From Hydrogenophaga flava NBRC 102514 (lineage in GTDB: Bacteria > Pseudomonadota > Gammaproteobacteria > Burkholderiales > Burkholderiaceae_C), in contig NZ_BCTF01000009.1 in the NCBI RefSeq assembly GCF_001571145.1, positions 1 to 64,000 on the forward strand: 64,000 bases of DNA, read 5' to 3'. Under the pieces are notes generated by a model. It was not told the DNA's origin. It saw only the letters and a list, made by a program, of their open reading frames with translations, and made no database searches. Shown piece by piece: positions 40,813 to 49,986 of the stretch. Both the position numbers and the translations under genes were made by a program. Each line of letters begins with the position of its first letter. The first letter of the stretch is position 1.

Positions 40813-43557
40813 TCAGGTCAGCGCGCCGTGGCAGTGCTTGTACTTCTTACCGCTGCCGCAGGGGCAAGGGTCGTTGCGTCCCACACGCGGCATCTCGGCC
40901 ACCGCTGTTGCTGGGTCGATGACGCTCTCGGCTTCACCGGTTTCGGTCGGCGCGGTGTAGGTCACGTTGGCGATCTGTTCGGCGCTGGCCTCCATCTGCT
41001 CGGTGGCTTCGGAGATCTGCTCGGCCGACTGCACGCGCACGTTCATCAGGATGCGGGTCACATCGTTCTTCACACTGTCGAGCAACTGCCCGAACAGCTG
41101 GAAGGCCTCCCGCTTGTACTCCTGCTTGGGCTGCTTCTGGGCGTACCCCCGCAGGTGGATGCCCTGCCGCAGGTAGTCGAGCGCGGACAGATGATCCCGC
41201 CACTGGCTGTCGATGGTCTGCAGGAGCACCATGCGCTCGAATTGGGTGAAATTCTCATCACCGACCAGCGCCACCTTGTCTTCGAACACCTGCTTGGCGG
41301 CTTTCTGAACGCGCTCAACGATGTCGTTGACCTCGACCGACTCGGACTCGGACACCCAGCCGGAAACCGGCAGGTCCACCGACCACTCCTCGCGCAACAC
41401 ACGCTCGAGGCCAGGCAAGTCCCACTGTTCTTCCACACTGCCCTCGGGCACGAACTGGTGCACCAGGTCCGTCATGCAACCCTCACGCAACGCGTCGATC
41501 TGGGCCCGCAGGCTCTGCGCATCCAGGATGTCGTTGCGCTGCTGGTAGATCACCTTGCGCTGGTCGTTCGACACGTCGTCGTACTCCAGCAGCTGTTTGC
41601 GGATGTCGAAGTTGCGGGCCTCGACCTTGCGCTGGGCACTTTCGATGCTACGCGTGACGATACCGGCCTCGATGGCCTCGCCTTCGGGCATCTTCAGCCG
41701 GTCCATGATCGCCCGCACCTTCTCACCAGCGAAGATACGCATCAGCGAGTCGTCCAGGCTCAGGTAGAAGCGGGACGAACCCGGGTCGCCCTGGCGGCCC
41801 GAACGGCCTCGCAACTGGTTGTCAATGCGGCGGCTTTCATGGCGCTCGGTCGCGATGATGCGCAGTCCACCGAGCGACTTCACCTTCTCGTGGTCCGACT
41901 GCCACTGATCGCGCAGCGACTGAACGCGCTGAGCCTTGCTACCCTCGTCCAGCGACTCGTCGGCCTCGACCGCAGCGACCATCTTTTCCAGATTGCCACC
42001 GAGCACGATGTCGGTGCCGCGGCCCGCCATGTTGGTGGCAATGGTGATGGCACCCGGGCGCCCCGCCTGCACGATGATGTCCGCTTCGCGGGCGTGCTGC
42101 TTGGCGTTGAGCACCTCGTGCGGCAGCTTTTCAGCGATCAGCAGACTGGAGATGATTTCCGAGTTCTCGATCGAGGACGTGCCCACCAGCACCGGCTGCC
42201 CACGCTCGTGGCACTCGCGGATGTCCTGGATCGCTGCGACGTACTTTTCCTTGGTGGTCTTGTACACACGGTCGAGCTGATCGACGCGCTGGCTGGGCCG
42301 GTTGGGCGGGATCACCACCGTCTCCAGACCATAGATTTCCTGGAATTCGTAGGCCTCCGTGTCGGCGGTACCGGTCATGCCCGACAACTTGCCGTACAGA
42401 CGGAAGTAGTTCTGGAAGGTGATCGATGCCAGCGTCTGGTTCTCGGGCTGGATCGCCACACCTTCCTTGGCCTCCACCGCCTGGTGAAGGCCATCGCTCC
42501 AGCGGCGACCGGACATCAGGCGGCCGGTGAATTCGTCCACGATGACGATCTCATCGTTCTGCACCACGTAGTGCTGGTCGCGGTGGTAGAGATGGTGGGC
42601 CTTGAGCGACGTCACCAGGTGGTGCATCAGCGCGATATTGGCCGGGTCGTACAGCGACGCGCCTTCCGGCAGCAGCCCCGCCTGGCTGAGCAGGCGCTCG
42701 GCATTCTCGTGCCCCTGCTCGGTCATGTGAATGGAATGCGCCTTCTCGTCGACAGTGAAGTCGCCCGGCTTGATCACGCCCTCGCCGGTGCGAGGGTCGG
42801 CCTCGCCCTCCTGACGGGTCAGGTGCGGCACAAGTTGCTTGATCGCGGTGTAGACCGGTGTCTGGTCCTCGGCCTGGCCGCTGATGATCAACGGCGTGCG
42901 TGCCTCGTCGATCAGGATGGAATCCACCTCGTCGACGATCGCAAAGTTCAGTCCTCGCTGCACGCGGTCCTTGGCCTCATGCACCATGTTGTCACGCAAG
43001 TAGTCGAAGCCGTACTCGTTGTTGGTGCCGTAAGTGATGTCGGAACCGTACGCGGCCTGCTTGTCCTCACGCGGGGCCTGGGGCAGGTTGATGCCAACCG
43101 ACAGCCCGAGAAAGTTGTACAGCCGACCCATCCACTGGGCATCGCGGCTCGCAAGGTAGTCGTTCACAGTCACGACGTGTACGCCTTTGCCCGACAGCGC
43201 ATTGAGGTACACCGGCAGCGTGGCGGTCAGTGTCTTACCTTCACCCGTGCGCATCTCGGCAATCTTGCCGGAGTGCAGCGCGATGCCACCCACCAGCTGC
43301 ACATCGAAATGGCGCATCTTCATCACGCGCTTGCTGGCCTCACGCACCACGGCAAATGCCTCGGGAAGGATCGCATCCAGGGTGGCCCCGTCGGCCAAGC
43401 GGCGCTTGAAGACCTCCGTCTGCGCCTTCAACTCATCGTCGCTGAGCTTCTCGAACTGCGGCTCCAGGCTGTTGATGCGTTCCACCGTTTTGCGGTAGGT
43501 CTTGAGCAGACGGTCGTTGCGACTACCGAACAGTTTGGTGAGGAAATTTGTGGCCAT
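40813..43557 (-). CDS. secA: Preprotein translocase ATPase SecA
   Basis: 914 residues from ATG at 43557 ([20 protein letters not shown]). The motor has Walker [35 protein letters not shown] (DEAD-like) and the second RecA half with [13 protein letters not shown] and [20 protein letters not shown]. The C-terminal zinc-binding tail [19 protein letters not shown] is intact and expected to bind SecB. The longer frame start lies in the leader. SecA drives Sec-dependent export; the next gene upstream is an exported M23 peptidase. Confidence 0.98.
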   Translation of the reverse strand: MATNFLTKLFGSRNDRLLKTYRKTVERINSLEPQFEKLSDDELKAQTEVFKRRLADGATLDAILPEAFAVVREASKRVMKMRHFDVQLVGGIALHSGKIAEMRTGEGKTLTATLPVYLNALSGKGVHVVTVNDYLASRDAQWMGRLYNFLGLSVGINLPQAPREDKQAAYGSDITYGTNNEYGFDYLRDNMVHEAKDRVQRGLNFAIVDEVDSILIDEARTPLIISGQAEDQTPVYTAIKQLVPHLTRQEGEADPRTGEGVIKPGDFTVDEKAHSIHMTEQGHENAERLLSQAGLLPEGASLYDPANIALMHHLVTSLKAHHLYHRDQHYVVQNDEIVIVDEFTGRLMSGRRWSDGLHQAVEAKEGVAIQPENQTLASITFQNYFRLYGKLSGMTGTADTEAYEFQEIYGLETVVIPPNRPSQRVDQLDRVYKTTKEKYVAAIQDIRECHERGQPVLVGTSSIENSEIISSLLIAEKLPHEVLNAKQHAREADIIVQAGRPGAITIATNMAGRGTDIVLGGNLEKMVAAVEADESLDEGSKAQRVQSLRDQWQSDHEKVKSLGGLRIIATERHESRRIDNQLRGRSGRQGDPGSSRFYLSLDDSLMRIFAGEKVRAIMDRLKMPEGEAIEAGIVTRSIESAQRKVEARNFDIRKQLLEYDDVSNDQRKVIYQQRNDILDAQSLRAQIDALREGCMTDLVHQFVPEGSVEEQWDLPGLERVLREEWSVDLPVSGWVSESESVEVNDIVERVQKAAKQVFEDKVALVGDENFTQFERMVLLQTIDSQWRDHLSALDYLRQGIHLRGYAQKQPKQEYKREAFQLFGQLLDSVKNDVTRILMNVRVQSAEQISEATEQMEASAEQIANVTYTAPTETGEAESVIDPATAVAEMPRVGRNDPCPCGSGKKYKHCHGALT

Positions 43558-43718
43558 AGGTGCGGACCGGCAACGGGCATGCAAATGCCAGGCAGGCGAA
43601 ATGATCGAACAACTCCTGCCAGCCGGATTGGCTTGCACGGGCACGCGGAAGGTGCCGGCAAACGCTGCTGTTTCAAGAGCAAAGCTGCAATTTTACCCGG
43701 CGGTTTCGGTGACCCCGA

Positions 43719-44669
43719 TCAGGGCCTCCGCGGGTTGCCCGGGACCAGCTGGGCCGCCGCGAGCGTCTCTCCTGCGGCCAGGAACCGGGAGGGGTCCTGC
43801 GGTACACCCGACACCCACACCTCGAAGTGCAGATGCGGACCCGTCGACCGTCCAGTGGAGCCCACCTCGGCAATGACCTGACCACGCTTGACAATGTCCC
43901 CCTTCTTGACCAGCACCCGTGAAGCATGGGCGTAGCGGGTGATCAGGTCGTTGCCATGATCCACTTCGACCATGTTGCCGTAGGCAGGATGCACATCCTG
44001 AACCACCACCACGCCACCAGCGGCAGCCAAGATGGGCGTTCCGGTGTCTGCGGGAAAATCCAGGCCCGTGTGCAGCGCTGAACGACCAGTGATGGGATCA
44101 ATTCGAAACCCAAACGGAGAGCCGATACGGCCACCCGCCACCGGCTCTTCCGTCGGAACAAGCGTGCGCTGTATCTTCTGGTCGAACAGTCGCGACTCGA
44201 TCACTGTCAACCAGTCCACACCGGCGCCACTGACCCTGTCCAGCTGGTTCATTGCAGACATCAGCTCGGGCAGCGTGATGTCCCGCCCGGACACCAAAGC
44301 CCCACCCGATCCCGGCTGCACCTTGAACTCTTCAGGCTTGAGCCCTGCGAGTCCGGCCACGCGCTCCCCCAGCGACTCGATCTGGAGCATGCGGGCCTGC
44401 ATTTCGCCGAGCTTGCGCGCCATGGCGTCCAGGTTCTCTCGCATGTACAGCTCTTTGGAGTCGACATCACCCTGAGTCACCAGACGAGCCACCGACTCGA
44501 AGCCAGGCCACCCCTGACGCACTCCTTGCAGGAACACCCAGTGGTATGCGGCCACAGAACCCAGCATGACCACTACCGACAACAGAATGCCGGAAAGGGC
44601 TAGCTTGAGACCGCTCAGATGGAGCGCCTGGCTCTTGGCCAACCAAGCATCCGTGATAATGATGTGCAC
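43719..44669 (-). CDS. M23 family metallopeptidase, membrane-anchored
   Basis: 316 residues. An N-terminal hydrophobic helix (LALSGILLSVVVMLGSVAAY) acts as signal anchor. A coiled-coil-like segment follows (about 75-105). The LytM/M23 domain has the zinc ligands in RSALHTGLDFPADTGTPIL (HxxxD) and GPHLHFEVWV (HxH), so it looks catalytically competent. It should cut peptidoglycan cross-links or regulate amidases in the periplasm. It is upstream of secA by about 160 bp, and a DciA-like gene is divergent, an arrangement common in this order. Confidence 0.92.
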   Translation of the reverse strand: MHIIITDAWLAKSQALHLSGLKLALSGILLSVVVMLGSVAAYHWVFLQGVRQGWPGFESVARLVTQGDVDSKELYMRENLDAMARKLGEMQARMLQIESLGERVAGLAGLKPEEFKVQPGSGGALVSGRDITLPELMSAMNQLDRVSGAGVDWLTVIESRLFDQKIQRTLVPTEEPVAGGRIGSPFGFRIDPITGRSALHTGLDFPADTGTPILAAAGGVVVVQDVHPAYGNMVEVDHGNDLITRYAHASRVLVKKGDIVKRGQVIAEVGSTGRSTGPHLHFEVWVSGVPQDPSRFLAAGETLAAAQLVPGNPRRP

Positions 44670-44720
44670 TGTCAGACCACCTCTTTCAACGGCAGCAAAG
44701 CGTTGCCAAGCCTGCTAAGC

Positions 44721-45041
44721 ATGACCACCGCCTCCCGGTACAACAGACGCGTGTTCAGCCTCGAGCAGGCTGTTGGCGAAGAGCCCACTCTGGCACTACT
44801 GCAAGAACGCATTCACGCTTCCCGGAACTGCCTGGAAGCGGTCACGGCACTGATACCTGCGCCGCTGCGTTCACAGGTTCAGCCTGGCCCACTGGAGAAC
44901 GGCGAATGGTGTCTGCTGGTCAGCAGCGCCGCCGCGTCAACCAAACTTCGCCAACTCCTGCCGTCCATGCGGCAGCGTCTGGCGCAAAACGACATGGAGA
45001 TTACCTCCATTCGTCTGAAAATCCAAACACCAAGGCGCTGA
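44721..45041 (+). CDS. DUF721 / DciA-like protein
   Basis: 106 residues from ATG at 44721. The DUF721 pattern is seen in RIHASRNCLEAVTALIPAPL and LLVSSAAASTKLRQLLPSMR. DciA proteins load the replicative helicase in bacteria without DnaC, so this is a plausible helicase operator homologue. The protein is shorter than the best-studied DciA, and the match is by motif feel and by its divergent place next to the M23 peptidase-secA pair. Its 3' end lies 10 bp from the tRNA-Thr gene, which points the other way. Confidence 0.78.
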   Translation: MTTASRYNRRVFSLEQAVGEEPTLALLQERIHASRNCLEAVTALIPAPLRSQVQPGPLENGEWCLLVSSAAASTKLRQLLPSMRQRLAQNDMEITSIRLKIQTPRR

Positions 45042-45051
45042 AGTCTTTGGA

Positions 45052-45128
45052 TGGTGCCGCTTGTCTGACTCGAACAGACGACCTATCGCTTACAAGGCGA
45101 GTGCTCTACCAACTGAGCTAAAGCGGCT
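45052..45128 (-). tRNA. tRNA-Thr(TGT), with one extra base next to the acceptor stem
   Basis: On the minus strand the acceptor stem pairs GCCGCTT (45128-45122) with AAGCGGC, followed by A and an encoded CCA (ending at 45052). The anticodon loop CTTGTAA gives anticodon TGT, which reads ACA. The length is 77 nt because the linker between acceptor and D stems is TTA rather than two bases. The first anticodon-stem pair is C-T. It lies 13 bp downstream of sspB on the same strand. Confidence 0.92.
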
Positions 45129-45141
45129 TCGGGGGAAAATT

Positions 45142-45657
45142 CTACTTGACGCGCTTGAGTTGGGGCCGACCGCCACTGCGACCTGATCCATCCGGCGGAG
45201 GCTCCGCTCCGCCCTCTTCAGCTCCGGCCGGCACCGGAACCGATCGTAGGGAAGACACGCGGTCCGACGCAGCCTGATCACCAGACTCCGGCGTCATCTG
45301 CACGGGTTCCTCGTTGGCCGTTTGCAGCTCATCCGGAGGGGGAAATGCCATACCCTGCCCGTTCTCTCGCGCGTAAATAGCGATCACATGGGTTGTAGGC
45401 ACCACCACGTCTCGTGGAACGCCACCGAACCGCGCCTTGAACTCGATGAACTCGTTGCCCAGGCACAAACCATTGGTCGCGTCAAAGCTCACGTTGAGCA
45501 CGATCTCGCTGTTGCGGACGTACTCCATCGGCACATTCACCGCCCCATCCACACGCACGGCGATATGGGGCGAGTACCCGTTGTCGGTGCACCACTCGTG
45601 CAGGGCTCGTATGAGGTAGGGACGGGTGGACGTTGGTTCCATGTCGTCACGAATCAT
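45142..45657 (-). CDS. sspB: ClpXP protease specificity-enhancing factor SspB
   Basis: 171 residues. SspB delivers ssrA-tagged and other proteins to ClpXP. The folded N-terminal domain contains TSTRPYLIRALHEWCTDNGY, the tag-binding beta strands and the FIEFKARFGGVPRDVVVPTT segment. A long disordered, Pro/Ser/Glu-rich linker leads to a conserved short C-terminal ClpX-binding tail (RPQLKRVK). The start at 45657 or the ATG five codons later is possible; neither has a strong ribosome-binding site. It follows sspA. Confidence 0.93.
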   Translation of the reverse strand: MIRDDMEPTSTRPYLIRALHEWCTDNGYSPHIAVRVDGAVNVPMEYVRNSEIVLNVSFDATNGLCLGNEFIEFKARFGGVPRDVVVPTTHVIAIYARENGQGMAFPPPDELQTANEEPVQMTPESGDQAASDRVSSLRSVPVPAGAEEGGAEPPPDGSGRSGGRPQLKRVK

Positions 45658-45692
45658 CGCTGAAGGCTCGCGTCAGGTGAGGCAAGACCTCA

Positions 45693-46304
45693 TCACTTGC
45701 GCATGACCTTCTCGGACGGTGTCAGCGCCTCAATGTAGGCTGGACGAGAAAAAATCCGCTCGGCGTATTTCAGCAGAGGTGCCGCGTTCTTGCTCAGCTC
45801 AATGCCATAGAAATCCAGGCGCCAGAGCAAAGGGGCAATCGCCACGTCCAGCATCGAGAAGTTGTCACCCAGCATGAACTTGTTCTTAAGGAACACCGGT
45901 GCAAGCTGGGTCAGACGGTCGCGAATGTGGGCGCGCGCCTTTTCGAGCGCCTTCTCGTTGCCCTTGCTGCTTCGGGATTCCAGCACGGACACGTGAGTGA
46001 ACAGTTCCTTTTCGAAGTTGAGAAGGAACAGACGAACCCGAGCGCGATCAACCGGGTCTCCGGGCATCAGCTGCGGATGTGGGAACCGTTCGTCGATGTA
46101 CTCATTGATGATGTTCGACTCATACAGGATCAGGTCCCGCTCCACCAGGATTGGCACCTGGCCATACGGATTCATGACACTGATGTCTTCTGGCTTGTTG
46201 TAGAGGTCCACATCGCGGATCTCGAAATCCATACCCTTCTCGAACAGGACGAAGCGGCAGCGGTGGGAATAGGGGCAGGTGGTGCCCGAGTACAAGACCA
46301 TCAT
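45693..46304 (-). CDS. sspA: Stringent starvation protein A (glutathione S-transferase fold)
   Basis: 203 residues from ATG at 46304, supported by TAGGAGA eight bases upstream. The thioredoxin-like N-terminal GST domain starts MMVLYSGTTCPYSHRCRFVL and carries PEDISVMNPYGQVPILVERD. The C-terminal helical GST domain follows. SspA binds RNA polymerase and alters transcription in stationary phase; it is not a true GST enzyme. It is separated from petC by two hairpins and is followed by sspB 35 bp on. Confidence 0.95.
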   Translation of the reverse strand: MMVLYSGTTCPYSHRCRFVLFEKGMDFEIRDVDLYNKPEDISVMNPYGQVPILVERDLILYESNIINEYIDERFPHPQLMPGDPVDRARVRLFLLNFEKELFTHVSVLESRSSKGNEKALEKARAHIRDRLTQLAPVFLKNKFMLGDNFSMLDVAIAPLLWRLDFYGIELSKNAAPLLKYAERIFSRPAYIEALTPSEKVMRK

Positions 46305-46326
46305 GTGGGAGTCTCCTAAGACAAAA

Positions 46327-46370
46327 CAGTGGTTTGCTGGCCCGCGAACCCGCAGAACCGCAAACCACTG
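46327..46370 (-). promoter_or_regulatory. 11-bp perfect inverted repeat in the sspA leader
   Basis: Positions 46327-46337 are the exact reverse complement of 46360-46370, with a 22-nt intervening loop. It lies just upstream of the sspA Shine-Dalgarno in the petC-sspA gap. It has no T tract, so an attenuator, processing site or protein-binding dyad is more likely than a terminator. Confidence 0.55.
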
Positions 46371-46386
46371 CAAATTTCATGGGTGA

Positions 46387-46405
46387 CCCCGATACGGCAT
46401 CGGGG
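46387..46405 (-). promoter_or_regulatory. Hairpin just after petC
   Basis: CCCCGAT (46387-46393) pairs with ATCGGGG (46399-46405) around a 5-nt loop, 16 bp after the petC stop on the minus strand. No U-rich tail follows, so it may protect the petABC message 3' end or weakly terminate. Confidence 0.5.
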
Positions 46406-46421
46406 CCCCTGCATGCTCGAT

Positions 46422-47177
46422 TTACTTGACGTCTTTCCAGAACGAAGCGTTCAGTCGCCAAGCCACGATGGTAAATGCCGCCAGGAACAGAAGCACCCAG
46501 ACGCCAATGCGCACCCGGCTGTTCTGCGCCGGCTCGGCCATCCACTGCAGGTAGGCCACCAGGTCACCAACATTTTGGTCGTACTGCTCTTGCGACATGG
46601 TGCCAGCCTTGCCGGACTCCCAGCTCTTGAACAGCTCGACTTGCTGACCGTGGCTCTCGTGTTTTTCGAAAACCGGCTTGCGCTCGCCTTGCAGCTCCCA
46701 CAGCGGATGCGGCATTCCGATGTTGGGGAAGACCAGGTTGTTCCAGCCCGTGGGCTTGGTTTCATCACGGTAGTAGCTGCGCAGAAGGGTGTAGATGTAG
46801 TCGGCACCGGTGCCAGCCCCGCTGGAACGCGAGCGTGCCACCAGGGTCAGGTCGGGCGGGTTGGCGCCGAACCAAGCCTTCGCCTGCTTGGGATCGATGG
46901 CCGCCTTCATGGTGTCACCGATCTTGTCGGTCGTGAAGGTCAGATTTTCTGCAATCTGCTTGTCGGTCAGGCCAATATCGCGCAGGCGGTTGTAGCGCAT
47001 GAACGAGGCCGAATGGCAGCTCAGGCAGTAGTTGACGAACAGCTTGGCTCCGTTTTGCAGCGCAGCCATGTCGTTGGTACGGGCTGGCGCTTTGTCCAGC
47101 GGAAAGCCGGATCCGGCTGCCATGGCTGCCCCACTCAGACCGAAGGCCAGCATAAGGCCCAGAAACATCTTTTTCAT
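46422..47177 (-). CDS. petC: Cytochrome c1 of the bc1 complex
   Basis: 251 residues from ATG at 47177. A Sec signal peptide is clear (MKKMFLGLMLAFGLSGAAMA). Haem c binds at CLSCH in FVNYCLSCHSASFMRYNRL. The axial Met is expected in NLVFPNIGMPHPLWEL. A C-terminal membrane anchor (IGVWVLLFLAAFTIVAWRL) and basic tail end the protein. It passes electrons from the Rieske protein to soluble cytochrome c in the periplasm. Third gene of petABC, 23 bp after petB. Confidence 0.96.
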   Translation of the reverse strand: MKKMFLGLMLAFGLSGAAMAAGSGFPLDKAPARTNDMAALQNGAKLFVNYCLSCHSASFMRYNRLRDIGLTDKQIAENLTFTTDKIGDTMKAAIDPKQAKAWFGANPPDLTLVARSRSSGAGTGADYIYTLLRSYYRDETKPTGWNNLVFPNIGMPHPLWELQGERKPVFEKHESHGQQVELFKSWESGKAGTMSQEQYDQNVGDLVAYLQWMAEPAQNSRVRIGVWVLLFLAAFTIVAWRLNASFWKDVK

Positions 47178-47200
47178 GTTGGTGATTCTCCGGATCGCAC

Positions 47201-48637
47201 TCAGTGGGGCTTGAAGGTGACGCGGCTGGGCACTTGCTTGAACTCGCCCAGGCGACTCCACCACGGCATCAGAAGGAAGAAGCCGAAGTAGAACAGCGTG
47301 CCAACCTGAGAAACACGCTCACCCACGGGGGACGGAGGCTGCACGCCCAGGTACCCCAGGATGAGGAAGTTGATCACGAAGACGGTGTAGAGCCACTTGT
47401 TCCAGCTCGGACGGTAGCGGATCGACTTGACCGGGCTGTTGTCCAGCCAGGGCAGGAAGAACAGGATGATCACGGCACCGCCCATGGTCACGACACCCCA
47501 GAACTTGGCATCGATGGCCAGCATAAGTACCACGGTCACAGCCGCGGCACCGAGCAGCACCACCTTGAACATCGCTGCAAGCTTGGACTTGAACACAGCG
47601 AACAGGGCTGCAGCCAGCACGCAGGCGATCAGCGCATACATCATCTCGCTGGTGATGGCGCGCAGCATCGAATAGAAGGGCGTGAAATACCAGACCGGCG
47701 CGATGTGCAGCGGCGTGACCAGCGGGTCCGCAGGGATGAAGTTGTTGAACTCCAGGAAGTAGCCGCCGAACTCTGGCGCGAAGAATACGATGGCCGAGAA
47801 CACCATCAGGAACATCGAGACACCAAAGATGTCGTGCACCGTGTAGTACGGATGAAACGGAACACCGTCGGCGGGAGCGGACACCGACCAACGATTGCCC
47901 TTGGGACCCGCCTTGATTTCCACACCGTCGGGGTTGTTCGAACCCACATCATGCAGCGCCATCAAGTGGGCCACCACAAGGCCCAGTAGCACCAGCGGCA
48001 CGGCGATCACGTGGAAGCTGAAGAAGCGGTTGAGGGTGGCATCACCAACCACGTAGTCGCCGCGGATCAGCAGCGCCAAGTCAGGGCCCACAAACGGAAT
48101 GGCAGAGAACAGGTTCACGATCACCTGCGCACCCCAGTAGGACATTTGACCCCACGGCAGCAGGTAGCCCATGAAGGCCTCAGCCATCAGCACCAGGAAG
48201 ATGCCGCAGCCGAACAGCCATACCAGCTCGCGCGGCTTGCGGTAGGAGCCGTAGATCAGGCCGCGAAACATGTGCAGATACACCACAACAAAGAAGGCGG
48301 AAGCCCCCGTGGAGTGCATGTAACGGATCAGCCAACCCCATGGCACGTCGCGCATGATGTATTCGACCGAGGCAAAAGCCACCGGCACGCCAGCCGCATT
48401 GAGGTTGGCGTCGGGCTTGTAATGCATTACCAGGAAGATGCCCGTGACGATCTGGATCACCAGCACGAGCATTGCCAGCGAGCCGAAGATGTACCACCAG
48501 TTGAAGTTCTTCGGCGCGTAGTACTCGGCCATGTCGCGCTTGTAGATGTAGAAGGCGGACGGAATCCGGTTCTCGAACCAGTTCGTGACCTTCTGGACAA
48601 CGGGCGCGTCGGGGGAAATTTCTTTGAATTCAGCCAT
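47201..48637 (-). CDS. petB: Cytochrome b of the bc1 complex
   Basis: 478 residues, somewhat longer than mitochondrial cytochrome b because of a C-terminal extension. Haem-ligand histidines sit in the membrane helices around RYMHSTGASAFFVVVYLHMF and FFSFHVIAVPLVLLGLVVAH. The Qo-site motif appears as PEFGGYF in place of the usual PEWY-type sequence of others; I note this but have not aligned it. HIAPVWYFTPFYSMLRAI is typical. It is the quinol-oxidising core of the complex and follows petA. Confidence 0.97.
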   Translation of the reverse strand: MAEFKEISPDAPVVQKVTNWFENRIPSAFYIYKRDMAEYYAPKNFNWWYIFGSLAMLVLVIQIVTGIFLVMHYKPDANLNAAGVPVAFASVEYIMRDVPWGWLIRYMHSTGASAFFVVVYLHMFRGLIYGSYRKPRELVWLFGCGIFLVLMAEAFMGYLLPWGQMSYWGAQVIVNLFSAIPFVGPDLALLIRGDYVVGDATLNRFFSFHVIAVPLVLLGLVVAHLMALHDVGSNNPDGVEIKAGPKGNRWSVSAPADGVPFHPYYTVHDIFGVSMFLMVFSAIVFFAPEFGGYFLEFNNFIPADPLVTPLHIAPVWYFTPFYSMLRAITSEMMYALIACVLAAALFAVFKSKLAAMFKVVLLGAAAVTVVLMLAIDAKFWGVVTMGGAVIILFFLPWLDNSPVKSIRYRPSWNKWLYTVFVINFLILGYLGVQPPSPVGERVSQVGTLFYFGFFLLMPWWSRLGEFKQVPSRVTFKPH

Positions 48638-48676
48638 GGATGCCTCTGTGGGGTCGTATTGCCTGCTGAAAGCAGG

Positions 48677-49285
48677 TCAGGCCTTTTTCTCTTCGCCGAT
48701 CAACAGCGTGGTGTCGGACGTGTAGTAGTGCGGAGGCACTTCAAGGTTGTCCGGCGCCGGCTTGTTCTTGAACACGCGGCCTGCAAGGTCGAACGTCGAG
48801 CCATGGCAGGCACAGAGGAAACCACCCACCCAATCATCGGGCAGCGAGGGCTGGGGGCCAGGCGTGAACTTGTCGCCAGGCGAACACCCCAGGTGCGTGC
48901 AGATACCCACACCAACGAACACATCCGGCTTGATTGAACGATGACGGTTTTTGGCGTATTCGGGAGTCGGGTAAGCCTTGCGTTCGGAAGTGGGGTCGGC
49001 CAGCTGAGGCTCGACCTTCTCGAGAGCCGCCAGCTGCTCAGGACTGCGACGCATGATCCACACGGGTTTGCCGCGCCATTCGACCACGCGCTTCTCACCG
49101 GGCTGCAAGGTGGTGATGTCCACTTCGACCGCGGCACCCGCTGCCTTTGCACGCTCGGACGGCTGAAAACTACTGACAAAGGGAACGGCGACGGCTGCTG
49201 CTCCCACGCCACCCATGGCGGCGGAGGTGATCAGCCAGGTACGGCGGCTGTTGTCCACAGACGCAGCGACGGTTGCTTCACTCAT
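48677..49285 (-). CDS. petA: Ubiquinol-cytochrome c reductase Rieske iron-sulfur subunit
   Basis: 202 residues. The 2Fe-2S ligands lie in GICTHLGCSPGDK and FLCACHGSTFD. The N-terminal region has two Arg (NSRRTWLITSAAMGGVGAAA) ahead of a membrane helix, which fits a Tat-type signal anchor; the tatABC genes are about 5 kb away. The segment AAVAVPFVSSFQPSERAKAAG is the flexible hinge. First gene of petABC. A TACAAT box (minus strand, 49341-49336) lies about 50 bp upstream and may be its -10. Confidence 0.97.
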   Translation of the reverse strand: MSEATVAASVDNSRRTWLITSAAMGGVGAAAVAVPFVSSFQPSERAKAAGAAVEVDITTLQPGEKRVVEWRGKPVWIMRRSPEQLAALEKVEPQLADPTSERKAYPTPEYAKNRHRSIKPDVFVGVGICTHLGCSPGDKFTPGPQPSLPDDWVGGFLCACHGSTFDLAGRVFKNKPAPDNLEVPPHYYTSDTTLLIGEEKKA

Positions 49286-49520
49286 GGGGATCTTTCAAGG
49301 AAGTTCAAGACGTGGCCCACTAGGGTCAACCCTGCATTGTACCGGAGCGTTACAAGCCAACTTTTCACTGATCAGACACGACAGGCCAACCACCTTGCGG
49401 GCATCAAGCCTCTTTGTCTGCGTCAGGAACGGGTAATACAAATGTGTTCTGTGCGAGAATGAATTTTCCTGGTCCAAAGGGCCATTGTTTTGTAGAACGT
49501 CCATTGAAGGAGCCCATCGA

Positions 49521-49934
49521 ATGGCCATGTTGCAAGAGTTCAAAGAATTCGCCGTCAAAGGCAACGTCATGGATCTGGCTGTGGGCGTGATCATTGGCGG
49601 CGCCTTCGGAAAGATCGTGGACTCGATCGTGGGCGACCTGATCATGCCCGTCATCAGCAAGGTATTCGGAGGCCTCGACTTCTCCAACTACTACATCGCC
49701 CTAGCGGGCCAGGCCGCAGGCCTTCCGCTGGCAGAGGCAAAAAAGGCTGGGGCGGTGCTTGCCTATGGCAACTTCATCACCATCGCGCTGAACTTTGTGA
49801 TCCTGGCGTTCATCATTTTCATGATGGTCAAGCAGATGAACCGCCTGCGCAAAGAGGCACCTCCAGCGCCACCGGCGCCGACGCCGGAGGAAGTGGTTCT
49901 GCTGAGGGAAATCAGGGACAGCCTGCGCAAGTGA
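49521..49934 (+). CDS. mscL: Large-conductance mechanosensitive channel MscL
   Basis: 137 residues from ATG at 49521 with GAAGGAG nine bases upstream. MscL opens under osmotic downshock. The first helix reads [20 protein letters not shown], then the pore-lining [16 protein letters not shown]. The second helix is [20 protein letters not shown]. The C-terminal bundle ([13 protein letters not shown]) closes the pentamer. Monocistronic, between divergent petA and the minus-strand pdxA; it stands 235 bp from petA. Confidence 0.97.
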   Translation: MAMLQEFKEFAVKGNVMDLAVGVIIGGAFGKIVDSIVGDLIMPVISKVFGGLDFSNYYIALAGQAAGLPLAEAKKAGAVLAYGNFITIALNFVILAFIIFMMVKQMNRLRKEAPPAPPAPTPEEVVLLREIRDSLRK

Positions 49935-49986
49935 GCCATCCGCCGCCGGGTCGGCCGACAACCACAACCCAAGGCATCCGCAGCCG

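Noticed and set aside
40828-43881. A 1017-codon plus-strand open frame opposite secA
   Set aside because: Antisense shadow of secA; no recognisable domains and no ribosome-binding site.
46120-46545. Possible small gene spanning the petC-sspA gap
   Set aside because: The frame overlaps sspA and petC and has low-quality composition; the gap is better explained by hairpins and the sspA leader.
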